A stretch of DNA of 64,000 nt. It comes from Amycolatopsis oliviviridis. GTDB lineage: Bacteria > Actinomycetota > Actinomycetes > Mycobacteriales > Pseudonocardiaceae. Location of the stretch: contig NZ_BNAY01000001.1 in the NCBI RefSeq assembly GCF_014654365.1, positions 1,674,001 through 1,738,000 of the forward strand, given 5' to 3'. The notes under the pieces are model-generated. The model was not told the DNA's origin and did no database searches. It worked only from the letters and a program-made list of their open reading frames with translations. Position numbers and translations under genes: made by a program. Below are positions 1-7,409 of the stretch, piece by piece; the first letter of the stretch is position 1; the number at the start of each line of letters is the position of its first letter.

Positions 1-999
1 GCCGGTCTCCAGCACCGCGGGCCAGCCGTGCTCACCGGACCAGCCCCAGAAACCGGGCGGGCAGCCGAAGGCCAGGAACGGCCGGTGCTGCTGGAGACGC
101 ACGAAGAGATCACGGGAGACCGCGAGCCTTGGATCGTCGCGGTAACCGGCTTCGATCAGGCCGCGGACCGCGTACATCGTCCAGGCCCCGTCGAGCGGTG
201 TCGTCGTCCACGAACCGTCGGGGAGCATGGTGCGCCGCAGCCAGCCGACAGCGGCGCCGACCATGTCCTGCCCCAGCCCGGCCCTCGCCAGCCCGACGCA
301 GACGAGCCCGGTCACCCAGGCGTCCTCCGACCACGACCCCGCCGAACCCTCGTGTTCGAACGCCTGCCGGATGCCCAGGAGAGCCCGGGGTTCGGCTCGG
401 CGGGTGAGCATCCGCTGCAGCCGGGTCAGCGGCCGGTGCCTGGTCTGCGCGAGCCCCAGCGCCGACGCCATCGGCAGCCGGAGATCGAACAACCGGCGAT
501 AGAGCCCTGGCAGCAACGCCAATTCGAGTGGGAAGCGGCGCATCTCCCGCTGGTCGAGCCAGCCCGCCATACCGTAGAACTGGCGGCACCACAGCAGCAC
601 CTCTGGATGCGGGATCGCTTCCAGGCCACCGTAACCGGCCATCCAGGCGCGGCCCGCCGCGACGGTCGCGGCGTAGCCGACGGGCCCCACCAGGTGCAGA
701 GCGGCCGCGGCCACCGCGGTCGGACCCGGTTCGCTGTCCTGCCCGGGGACCATCGACCATCCGCCGTCGTCGTTCCGGGTACGGCGGAGCCGGTCGGCGC
801 CGGCCTCGATCAGGTCGGCGGCGCCGCCCGGGTCCGCGAAGTGCAGCGCCGTGATCGCCCCCGCCGTCGCGAGGGTGGACCGCAGTGTGCTCGCCCCGTA
901 GTCGAACACCCCGTCCGGCCGCTGTGCCCGCCACAGCTCCTCCGCTCCCTCCGCGATGGCCGTGGACAACTCCCCTGTCGCCGACTGGGCTGAGCTCAA
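1..999 (-). CDS. Prenyltransferase/squalene-cyclase-repeat (QW-repeat) protein, partial
   Basis: The frame is open from a TTG at 999 to the window edge (333 codons), so the C-terminus is missing. The TTG overlaps the TGA of the UbiA gene as TTGA, which indicates translational coupling. The product shows alpha-barrel repeats with aromatic-glycine QW-type motifs: NDDGGWSM, a W-M-A-G-Y-G-G segment, SEDAWVTG and PDGSWTTTPLDGAW. These are typical of squalene-hopene cyclases and related class II terpene cyclases. No clear DXDD acid motif is visible in this part, so it could be a cyclase with the motif outside the window, a non-catalytic relative, or a protein prenyltransferase beta-like fold. As the last visible gene of an operon with a polyprenyl diphosphate synthase and a UbiA protein, it probably acts on the same terpenoid. 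Confidence 0.75.
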   Translation of the reverse strand, partial: MSSAQSATGELSTAIAEGAEELWRAQRPDGVFDYGASTLRSTLATAGAITALHFADPGGAADLIEAGADRLRRTRNDDGGWSMVPGQDSEPGPTAVAAAALHLVGPVGYAATVAAGRAWMAGYGGLEAIPHPEVLLWCRQFYGMAGWLDQREMRRFPLELALLPGLYRRLFDLRLPMASALGLAQTRHRPLTRLQRMLTRRAEPRALLGIRQAFEHEGSAGSWSEDAWVTGLVCVGLARAGLGQDMVGAAVGWLRRTMLPDGSWTTTPLDGAWTMYAVRGLIEAGYRDDPRLAVSRDLFVRLQQHRPFLAFGCPPGFWGWSGEHGWPAVLETG

Positions 1000-1982
1000 A
1001 CCGTGTCCTCTCCGTCCCCTGCCGGGAACTCGTGCCGGGCCCGCATCCGGGCCTGAGTGACGAGCGAGAAAGCGAGGGCCGGCAGCACCACCAGTGCGGT
1101 CACCCCGGCACCGACGGCGCCCGCCGTGACAGCCGCCGCGAGCACCAGCCGCTCCGCGACGAGCACCTCGTGCGAACGCAACGCCCGCCGCGCGGTGAGC
1201 GCCGTGGGCCGAACGGCCGCGAACGCGAAGAAGCCGGTCACGGCCGCGATCGCGACGAACGCGATCTGGTCTCCGGGCAAGCGGGCGGCGAAGGCGCCGG
1301 CGCCCACCGCGGCGACGCCCGCCACGTACAGCGCCACCGCGAGCCGCACCGCGACCCGCACGCCATGGCGCACCGGCACCGAGTGGTAGCCGCCCGCGCG
1401 ATCGCCCTCGACGTCGCGGACCGTGCCGATCAGATTGGAAGCGCTGTCGTGGAGCAGAAATCCCAGCGCCACCGGGATGAGCGTCCAAGGCGGCCAGGTG
1501 GTCACGGTCATCGCGCCGATCGTCAGCGCGAGCGCCGACAGCACCCCCCGGCTGAGATTTCCGGCGAAACCCCTCCGCTTGAACACGGCGCTGTAGGCGA
1601 CGATCCCGCCCATCGCCAAGGCGAAGAGCGGCAGGATCCGCCAGTTCACCGCGATCAAAGCCGCCAGTGACGTCGCCGCGCAGCCGATCCCGCAGGCCAG
1701 CGCCACGGCGGGTGACAATCGCCCGGACGGGATGGGCCGCTGTGGTTTCGCGATCGCGTCCAGGTGCCGGTCGAAGTGATCGCCGAGGTAGTGCCCGGAC
1801 AGCCAGCCCAGGACCGGCGCCAGTACGGCGACGAAGAGTTCGGCGGGCCGTCGTCCGCCCGCGGCCAACGCCCCCGCGAGACCCAGCAGGGCCGGGTAGC
1901 AGGTCGTGTAAGGCCGCCAGGTCTGCCAATGGGCCGTGGCGACCTCGCGGAGTCCGCGGCGCGCGGGGCGATCAGCGGTCAC
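996..1982 (-). CDS. UbiA-family prenyltransferase or UbiA-type terpene cyclase
   Basis: Membrane protein of 328 residues with about eight or nine hydrophobic segments. The two Asp-rich Mg-diphosphate motifs of the UbiA family are visible. The first is GDHFDRHLD (67-75), with Gly where most members have Asn; the second is DVEGD (190-194) in the next cytosolic loop, followed by basic residues. UbiA enzymes transfer a prenyl group from a diphosphate to an acceptor in the membrane, and one branch instead cyclises prenyl diphosphates. The start lies 11 bases inside the polyprenyl synthase gene and the stop overlaps the next gene, so it sits in a tightly coupled operon. The upstream synthase probably supplies its substrate. 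The acceptor cannot be read from sequence. A role in menaquinone synthesis is less likely in this company. Confidence 0.85.
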   Translation of the reverse strand: MTADRPARRGLREVATAHWQTWRPYTTCYPALLGLAGALAAGGRRPAELFVAVLAPVLGWLSGHYLGDHFDRHLDAIAKPQRPIPSGRLSPAVALACGIGCAATSLAALIAVNWRILPLFALAMGGIVAYSAVFKRRGFAGNLSRGVLSALALTIGAMTVTTWPPWTLIPVALGFLLHDSASNLIGTVRDVEGDRAGGYHSVPVRHGVRVAVRLAVALYVAGVAAVGAGAFAARLPGDQIAFVAIAAVTGFFAFAAVRPTALTARRALRSHEVLVAERLVLAAAVTAGAVGAGVTALVVLPALAFSLVTQARMRARHEFPAGDGEDTV

Positions 1983-2952
1983 GGTCCACGGCGCGGTCGG
2001 TGATCCTGGCGAGCCGGGCCGTCGCCGCGGCCACCGGCAGTTCGCTCAACCGCGCCCTGGCCCGGCCGGCGTGTTCCCGTGCGCTCCGGCAAGCGGAATC
2101 CAAGCCGCCGCTCGCGAGTACGGCGACGCGGAGCGATCTCAACGTCTCCTCGGGAGGGAGTGCTCCCGACAGCGCGGTTTCGATGAGCCGCCGGTGTTTC
2201 GGTTCCCCGTCGCGATACGCGAGCAGGACCGGCCAGGTCGGGCGGAGGTTGACCGCGTCGCTCACGGCGGGCTTGCCGACGCGGCTGGAATCCGCCAGAT
2301 AGGGCAGGCAGTCGTCATACATCTGGAAGGCGATTCCGGTGTGCTCGCCATAACTCCCGAGCAGCTCGATCTGCCCGGTGGAGCCGCCGCCGAGCAACGC
2401 GCCCGCACGGCAGGCGGCGCGGAACAACGCGGCGGTCTTCAATCCGGCTACCTCGAGGTAGTCCTCCAGCGCGCTGTCGTGTTCCAGGCCCGACTCAAGC
2501 ACCTGCCCTCGGCACAGGTCGTTGCCCGCGCTGGCGATTTCGGCGACCACCGGTGCCACCGTCTCGGCGGGCAAGCCCCCGTCGGCGATGATGGCGAACA
2601 GCTCGAAGAGCAGCGCGTCCCCGGTCACGATGGCTTCGGCGACCCCATAGCGCGCGTGCACCGACGGACGACCCCGTCGCAGGTCGTCCCCGTCGATGAT
2701 GTCGTCGTGCACCAAGGACGCCACATGCAGGTACTCGACCGCGATCGCGGCGGGGAGCGCCGAGTCCGCCGAGCCGCCGACCGCTTCGGCCGACGCGAGG
2801 AGTGCCAAGGGGCGCACCAGTTTTCCCTGTCCCGCCAGTGCGTGACCGATCAGCTCGTCGAACCGGTCACCCGCTCGCCGCTCCCGCCGCACGAGCGCGT
2901 CGCGGATCATCGCGGACCGGTCGCCGACCCCCGGCCCCAAGGTTTCGATCAT
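1972..2952 (-). CDS. Polyprenyl (trans-isoprenyl) diphosphate synthase
   Basis: Protein of 326 residues of the all-trans isoprenyl diphosphate synthase family. The first Asp-rich motif is DDIID at 83-87, followed by the usual arginines and a short stretch leading into RPSVHARYG. The second Asp-rich motif is the YDDCLPYLAD region near 219. It condenses isopentenyl diphosphate with an allylic diphosphate to give a C15-C25 product; chain length cannot be called safely. The start overlaps the aminotransferase stop as ATGA, and the 3' end overlaps the UbiA gene. It is one of two such synthases here (the other is at 19346), and each is tied to a different terpene pathway. It presumably feeds the UbiA and QW-repeat enzymes downstream. 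Confidence 0.9.
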   Translation of the reverse strand: MIETLGPGVGDRSAMIRDALVRRERRAGDRFDELIGHALAGQGKLVRPLALLASAEAVGGSADSALPAAIAVEYLHVASLVHDDIIDGDDLRRGRPSVHARYGVAEAIVTGDALLFELFAIIADGGLPAETVAPVVAEIASAGNDLCRGQVLESGLEHDSALEDYLEVAGLKTAALFRAACRAGALLGGGSTGQIELLGSYGEHTGIAFQMYDDCLPYLADSSRVGKPAVSDAVNLRPTWPVLLAYRDGEPKHRRLIETALSGALPPEETLRSLRVAVLASGGLDSACRSAREHAGRARARLSELPVAAATARLARITDRAVDRDR

Positions 2953-3959
2953 CGGGTCTCCCCTTCGGCGGCGAAGGCACGCGCGGCCAGGAGAACGGCG
3001 TCGTTGGCATCAGGAAGCCCAGTGCTGACACGAACTCCGGCGTCGCCGATCATCCGGACTGCCACCCCGTGCCCGGCCAGGCGCGTGACGAAGTCCTGAT
3101 TCCGCGCGCCGAGACGGAGCCACAGGTAGTTCCCGCCGCTCGGCGGGACGTCGAAGCCCAGTCCGATCAGGCCGTCGCGGACCCTGTCCCGCTCGGCGGC
3201 CAGTTCGCGACACTGCTCGCGCATGCGGTCTTCGGCGTCCAGCGCGGCGATCGCGGCCGCCTGGGCCGGAGTGGGCACGCGATGGAACGGCGTCGTCGGT
3301 CGTACCGGGCCCACGACCTTCTCGGCGCCGACGAGGTAGCCGACACGCAGTCCGATGAGGCCGTGCGATTTGGAGAAGGTGCGTACCACCACGACCCGGG
3401 GATCATCGGGTATCAGGCTCACCGCGTCGGCGATCGCGTCCGGTTCGGCGAACTCCCGGTACGCCTCGTCGACGAGCACGAGGACGTTCGCGGGCAGGGC
3501 GTCGAGCAGCGCCGCCAAGCGGTCGGTTCCGAGTACCTCACCGGTGGGGTTGTTGGGATTGCACAGCAGCACCACCCGGGTCCGGGTGGAAACGGCCGCG
3601 GCGACTCCGTCCAGATCCTGCCCGCCCCCGGCGTCGCTCGGCACGGCGACCGGTTCGGCGTGGACGTTGCGGATCAGCAGGGGGTAGAGATCGAAGGAAG
3701 GCCAGGTGTGCACCACGGTGTCGCCGGGTGCGCAGTGCGCGGAGAGGAACTGCTGCAGCAACGCCCCCGAACCCGCTCCGGCGACGACTTGACCCGCCGT
3801 CACCCCGAGTCCGGCGGCCAGCCGTGATTCCAGCCGGGTGGCGAGCGCGTCGCCGGTCAGGTTCACCGAGCCGAGGGATTCGGACAAGGCTTCCCCCACG
3901 CCGGGCAACATCGGCCAGTGGTTCTCGTTCAAGGACAGCTGGTGCACGATCCGGCGCAC
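2949..3959 (-). CDS. PLP-dependent aminotransferase, histidinol-phosphate-aminotransferase-like (class I/II)
   Basis: Fold-type I aminotransferase. The PLP motifs visible are NPNNPTG (134-140 from the start used), a VDEAY segment that stacks on the cofactor, and the Schiff-base lysine in TFSKSHGL (about K197), followed by GLRVGY. It is closest in layout to HisC/CobD-type enzymes. An in-frame ATG lies at 4031, but that start would overlap the deaminase by 52 bases. The GTG at 3959 follows an AGGAAAGG site placed just after the deaminase stop and leaves a mature N-terminus beginning before LNENHWP, so I prefer it. No other histidine genes are nearby, so this is more likely a pathway-specific enzyme that puts an amine on a terpenoid or small-molecule precursor than a housekeeping hisC. 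Confidence 0.85.
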   Translation of the reverse strand: MRRIVHQLSLNENHWPMLPGVGEALSESLGSVNLTGDALATRLESRLAAGLGVTAGQVVAGAGSGALLQQFLSAHCAPGDTVVHTWPSFDLYPLLIRNVHAEPVAVPSDAGGGQDLDGVAAAVSTRTRVVLLCNPNNPTGEVLGTDRLAALLDALPANVLVLVDEAYREFAEPDAIADAVSLIPDDPRVVVVRTFSKSHGLIGLRVGYLVGAEKVVGPVRPTTPFHRVPTPAQAAAIAALDAEDRMREQCRELAAERDRVRDGLIGLGFDVPPSGGNYLWLRLGARNQDFVTRLAGHGVAVRMIGDAGVRVSTGLPDANDAVLLAARAFAAEGETR

Positions 3960-3979
3960 TACCGCCAACCTTTCCTGCG

Positions 3980-4468
3980 TCAGTAGTCGATACGGTCGGT
4001 TTGCCTCGCCCAGGCCTCGAACGGCAGGCACGCGTCTGGGACGCGCAGGGCGGAAACCGGGACTGTCCAGGTATCGCGCGGCTTTTCGAACAGTTCGTAG
4101 AAGGTGAGATCGTCGAAGCCCGCTTCCGCCGCGTCATGCCGATCGGCCGCGTAGACGACCTTGTCGAGACGGGACCACAAGGCCGACGCCAGGCACATCG
4201 GGCAAGGCTCACAAGAGGACACGAGCACACAACCCGCGAGTGAGAATCTCTTGATTTTCCAGCAGGCCTGGCGGATGGCGACCACCTCGGCGTGCGCCGT
4301 CGGGTCGAGCAGGGAGGTGACCTGGTTGACCCCGGTGGCGACCACCTCGCCGTCCCGGACTACGAGGGCGCCGAACGGACCACCGCCGACTTCGACGTTG
4401 CGGGCGGCGATCCTGACACTCTCGGAGAGCCAGTCGTGTTCCTCGGCTTTGCCGTCCGCTCGGGTCAT
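3980..4468 (-). CDS. Zinc nucleobase/nucleoside deaminase (guanine deaminase / CMP-dCMP deaminase family)
   Basis: Protein of 162 residues with the cytidine-deaminase-fold zinc site: HAE at about 59-61 (His ligand, Glu proton shuttle) and PCPMC at about 88-92 (two Cys ligands). The C-terminal segment is like bacterial GuaD and tRNA-specific or nucleobase deaminases. An in-frame GTG lies at 4480, but the ATG at 4468 has a GTGAGG site at good spacing. It is the first gene of the five-gene terpenoid operon and is separated from the aminotransferase by only 20 bases. Family members hydrolyse an amino group of guanine, cytosine or related bases. Whether this one serves purine salvage or makes a nitrogen heterocycle for the pathway product is unknown. 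Confidence 0.85.
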   Translation of the reverse strand: MTRADGKAEEHDWLSESVRIAARNVEVGGGPFGALVVRDGEVVATGVNQVTSLLDPTAHAEVVAIRQACWKIKRFSLAGCVLVSSCEPCPMCLASALWSRLDKVVYAADRHDAAEAGFDDLTFYELFEKPRDTWTVPVSALRVPDACLPFEAWARQTDRIDY

Positions 4469-4480
4469 TCGAGACCTCAC

Positions 4481-4879
4481 TTCCGTCGTCAGGTTGCACG
4501 GATGACCGGGCGACCGGCTGAAGCGATCATCTTCGGTCGCGGCACCGATGCCCGGCGCGGCGCCGGGGAACCAAGCGGAGAACCCGAGGGAAAGCCCTCA
4601 CGAACCGACTGCGCGCCCGGTCGGAAAGCGACGGAGGTGACGGCGGCGGATCGGTCCAGTTGGTCGTGAGTGTTCCGGGTCGTTCTAACGGCACTTTCCA
4701 CTCACGACCAACCGCACGCGGTCCATCCACAGTGGACTCGGACAGGTGTGGGCAAAATTGCTAGCGGCGATGCCCTTCCGCACCTGGCACACCGGGGCCC
4801 GGTGAACCGATCATCGACCGTGGTGCCAGGTCGAATCGGGCCGCTTCACGGCCCCACGACCCGAAGAAAGGAAGCGAGA
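4481..4879. other. Divergent intergenic region between the terpenoid operon and the flavin electron-transfer genes
   Basis: About 400 bases with no convincing gene. It must carry the promoters for the minus-strand operon (start 4468) and for the plus-strand gene at 4880. The only strong structure is the inverted repeat at 4659-4712. A plus-strand reading frame stays open back to 4670, but the Shine-Dalgarno evidence favours the start at 4880. Confidence 0.6.
4659..4712. repeat. 14-bp perfect inverted repeat of the GTCGTGAGTG class
   Basis: The left arm GTTGGTCGTGAGTG (4659-4672) and its exact complement (4699-4712) are separated by 26 bases. The core GTCGTGAGTG occurs again in the long palindrome at 24766-24817 and as a half-site at 24916-24928, so it is a repeat family and not a one-off hairpin. 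Here it lies between divergent genes, so a simple terminator role is less likely at this copy. Confidence 0.8.
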
Positions 4880-6235
4880 GTGACCGCAGTCATGCGACCA
4901 GCCGACCGGCCACTGGCCTCCGTCCGGCCCAGAATCCTCGCCACCGTGGTCTTCCTCGCCGTGATCGCGGCCAACGTCGCCGCGACGACCGTGCTCTTCT
5001 TCGCCGCCGGCCTGTCCGGCAACACGCTCATCGACATCGGCAGGCTCACCGGCCTCTACGGCGGCTTGGTGCTGACGTTCCAGCTGATCCTCGTCGCCCG
5101 GCTGCCGTGGCTGGACCGGCGGATCGGCATGGACCGGCTCACCACCTGGCACCGTTGGACGGCCATAGGGCTCTTGTGGTCGTTGGTGGCCCACTTCGTC
5201 TTCACCGTCTTCGGTTACGCGGAGCTCGACGACAAGGGAGTCGTCGACGAGTTCGTTTCGATGGTCACCCAGCTCGAAGGCGTTCTCCGCGCGGTGGTGG
5301 CGTTCGCGCTCATCGTGCTCGTCGGAGGCGTGTCGGCGCGGTTCGTCCGCAGGCGGATGTCCTACGAGACCTGGCACTTCATCCACCTTTACGCCTACGC
5401 CGCGGTCGTGCTGGGCTTCGGCCATCAGGTGATGCTGGGCAAGTCGTTCGCGTCCGGCGGCATCGCCTGGGTCTACTGGTACCTCGTCTGGGTGGCGGGG
5501 CTCGCGTCGGTGATCGTCGGACGCCTGGTGCTGCCGCTGGCCCGGAATCTCCGTCATCGCTTGAGAATCGTCGCCGTGGTGCCCGAGTCGGCCGAAACCG
5601 TGTCGGTGTACATGACCGGCAGGCACCTCGACCGGATGCCGGTCAAAGCCGGGCAGTTCTTCCTGTGGCGGTTCCTGACCAAGGACCGGTGGTGGCAGGC
5701 CAATCCGTATTCCCTTTCGGCCGCACCCGACGGGCGCACCCTCCGGCTGACCGCGAAGGCCGCCGGTGACGGCAGCTCGTCCCTGCGCTCGCTGAAGGTC
5801 GGCACCTGGGTGTTCGCGGAAGGCCCCTACGGCGCTTTCACCGCGATGCATCAACGCAAGACGCGCGCTCTGCTCGTGGCGGGCGGGGTCGGGATCACGC
5901 CTCTTCGCGCGCTGCTCGAAGAGATCGCCGGGCACGTGATCCTGGTCTACCGCGTCCGGAGCGAACAGGACGCCGTGCTGCTGCCGGAGATCAAGGGCCT
6001 GGCACGGGCCCGGGGCGCGGCGGTCCATGTCCTCGCCGGGCCGTCCGATTGGTCCGGGCCGTTCGGGCCGTTGCTGGGCCCGGACAGCCTGTGGCGGCTG
6101 GTGCCGGACATCCGTGAGCGGGACGTCTTCGTCTGCGGCCCGCCCGGCATGACCTCGGCCACGTTGCGCAGCCTGCGGGAGATCGGCGTTCCGCGTCAGC
6201 AGGTGCACGCCGAGCGCTTCAGCCTCACGATCTGA
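4880..6235 (+). CDS. Ferric-reductase-like transmembrane flavocytochrome with FAD/NAD(P)H oxidoreductase domain
   Basis: Protein of 451 residues. The N-terminal half has about six membrane helices with the paired histidines expected of a haem-binding ferric reductase/NOX-like domain (for example TTWHRW, LVAHFVF, TWHFIHLY, GFGHQVM). The C-terminal half is a ferredoxin-NADP reductase-type module: an FAD-binding NPYSLS-like segment, the glycine-rich VAGGVGITPLRALL for the nucleotide, and a terminal CGPPGM motif. The GTG at 4880 follows AAAGGA, and the open frame further upstream lacks a site. Such proteins move electrons from cytosolic NAD(P)H across the membrane. The next two genes encode an exported FMN-carrier and its FMN transferase, so this protein is the likely electron source for a flavinylated extracytoplasmic acceptor. 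Confidence 0.88.
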   Translation: MTAVMRPADRPLASVRPRILATVVFLAVIAANVAATTVLFFAAGLSGNTLIDIGRLTGLYGGLVLTFQLILVARLPWLDRRIGMDRLTTWHRWTAIGLLWSLVAHFVFTVFGYAELDDKGVVDEFVSMVTQLEGVLRAVVAFALIVLVGGVSARFVRRRMSYETWHFIHLYAYAAVVLGFGHQVMLGKSFASGGIAWVYWYLVWVAGLASVIVGRLVLPLARNLRHRLRIVAVVPESAETVSVYMTGRHLDRMPVKAGQFFLWRFLTKDRWWQANPYSLSAAPDGRTLRLTAKAAGDGSSSLRSLKVGTWVFAEGPYGAFTAMHQRKTRALLVAGGVGITPLRALLEEIAGHVILVYRVRSEQDAVLLPEIKGLARARGAAVHVLAGPSDWSGPFGPLLGPDSLWRLVPDIRERDVFVCGPPGMTSATLRSLREIGVPRQQVHAERFSLTI

Positions 6236-6254
6236 GCCGGGAGTCGACCGACCC

Positions 6255-6656
6255 ATGAAGAAAACCGTCCTCACCCTCATCGTGGCCCTGTCGACCGCGG
6301 GGTTCATCGGTCTGTACGTCTACGACCCGGGTTCGTCCGCGCCGGCCGCTGCCCCGCCGAACATCTTCGAGGTGATCGAGGTACCGCCGAGCGCGCAGGC
6401 CGCGCGCACGGTGGACGGCTCGGCGGAGACCGATAAGTACGGCACGGTGCAAGTGCAGCTCGTGGTGTCCGAGAACCGGATCTCGGAAGTCCGGCTGCTC
6501 CGGCAACCTGAACCGGGGAGGGGCGCGGAGGCGGTCAAGGCTCTCCAGCAGGCGACGCTGACCGCGCAGAGCGCCGCCATCGACACCGTGTCCGGCGCGA
6601 CCATGACGAGCGAGTCCTACCTGAAGTCCCTTCAGGCGGCGCTGGACGCGAGGTGA
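6255..6656 (+). CDS. Exported FMN-binding domain protein (covalently flavinylated)
   Basis: Small protein of 133 residues. The N-terminus (MKKTVLTLIVALSTAGFIGL) is a signal peptide or membrane anchor, followed by a Pro/Ala-rich spacer and one FMN-bind domain. The flavinylation motif is at D110-T-V-S-G-A-T116; in this family ApbE attaches FMN through a phosphodiester to the final Thr. The stop overlaps the start of apbE as GTGA, and the ferric-reductase-like gene ends 19 bases upstream, so the three form an operon. The role is an extracytoplasmic one- or two-electron carrier. The terminal acceptor is not encoded nearby. Confidence 0.88.
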   Translation: MKKTVLTLIVALSTAGFIGLYVYDPGSSAPAAAPPNIFEVIEVPPSAQAARTVDGSAETDKYGTVQVQLVVSENRISEVRLLRQPEPGRGAEAVKALQQATLTAQSAAIDTVSGATMTSESYLKSLQAALDAR

Positions 6657-7387
6657 AGCGGGTCGAGCAGGTCATGGGGCTGCCGGTTTCGGTCGACATC
6701 CGTGACAAAGGTGACCACCTGACGTCGCTCGCGCGCGTTTTCGCGTGGCTGCACGAGGTCGACGAACGATTCAGCCCGTTCAGGACGGACAGTGAGGTGA
6801 GCCGCTTCGATCGCGGCGACCTGGCCGTGTCCGAGCTCAGTGACGACCTGCTCGACATCCTGATGACCTGTGACCACTACGAACAGCTCTCCGGCGGGGC
6901 GTTCACCGCGCGGCTACCGGGCAAGCCGCTCGATCCCAACGCCATCACGAAGGGCTGGGCGGTCCAGCGGGCCGCCCGGCTGCTGAAATCCGCCGGACTC
7001 GAAGTCTTCTGCGTCAACGCCGGTGGTGACGTGGTGACCGCGGGAGAGCCGGAACCCGGTCGCGGCTGGCGGATCGGCATCCGTCATCCCGAGCAGCACG
7101 GAGAGATCTGCGCCGTCGTGGAATCGGCCGACGGCGCCGTCGCGACGTCCGCCTGCTACGAGCGCGGTGCGCATATCTTCAACGGCCGCACCGGGCGACC
7201 CGCCGAGGGGCTGCTGTCGGTGACCATCATCGCCGAAGACCTGCTTCGGGCGGACGCGCTGGCCACGGCCGCCTTCGCGATGGGTGTCGACGGGATCGCG
7301 TGGGCCGCCTCACAGCCCGGATGCCGGGTCCTGATCGTCGACGCGGAACGGCAAGTGCACCGATCGTCCGACCTGAAGCTGTGGTGA
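6653..7387 (+). CDS. apbE: FAD:protein FMN transferase
   Basis: ApbE-family protein of 244 residues, starting at a GTG that overlaps the stop of the FMN-carrier gene. Characteristic segments are MGLPVSVDI at the N-terminus, DPNAITKGWAVQRAA (the Ala-Ile-Thr-Lys-Gly-Trp region that contacts FAD), VNAGGDVVTAG, and a C-terminal ADALATAAFAMG with the Mg-binding Asp. It uses FAD as FMN donor and flavinylates the Thr of the neighbouring carrier. No clear signal peptide is seen at the N-terminus. Many ApbE proteins are exported lipoproteins, so this one may be cytosolic, with the carrier modified before export, or the true N-terminus may differ. The operon context makes the partner clear. Confidence 0.9.
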   Translation: MKRVEQVMGLPVSVDIRDKGDHLTSLARVFAWLHEVDERFSPFRTDSEVSRFDRGDLAVSELSDDLLDILMTCDHYEQLSGGAFTARLPGKPLDPNAITKGWAVQRAARLLKSAGLEVFCVNAGGDVVTAGEPEPGRGWRIGIRHPEQHGEICAVVESADGAVATSACYERGAHIFNGRTGRPAEGLLSVTIIAEDLLRADALATAAFAMGVDGIAWAASQPGCRVLIVDAERQVHRSSDLKLW

Positions 7388-7409
7388 ACAAGACCGAACG
7401 GAAAGAGCT

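Noticed and set aside
28..993. Plus-strand 321-codon frame and minus-strand 274-codon frame at the window start
   Set aside because: Both are shadows of the partial QW-repeat gene, whose frame runs open to the edge and shows clear family motifs.
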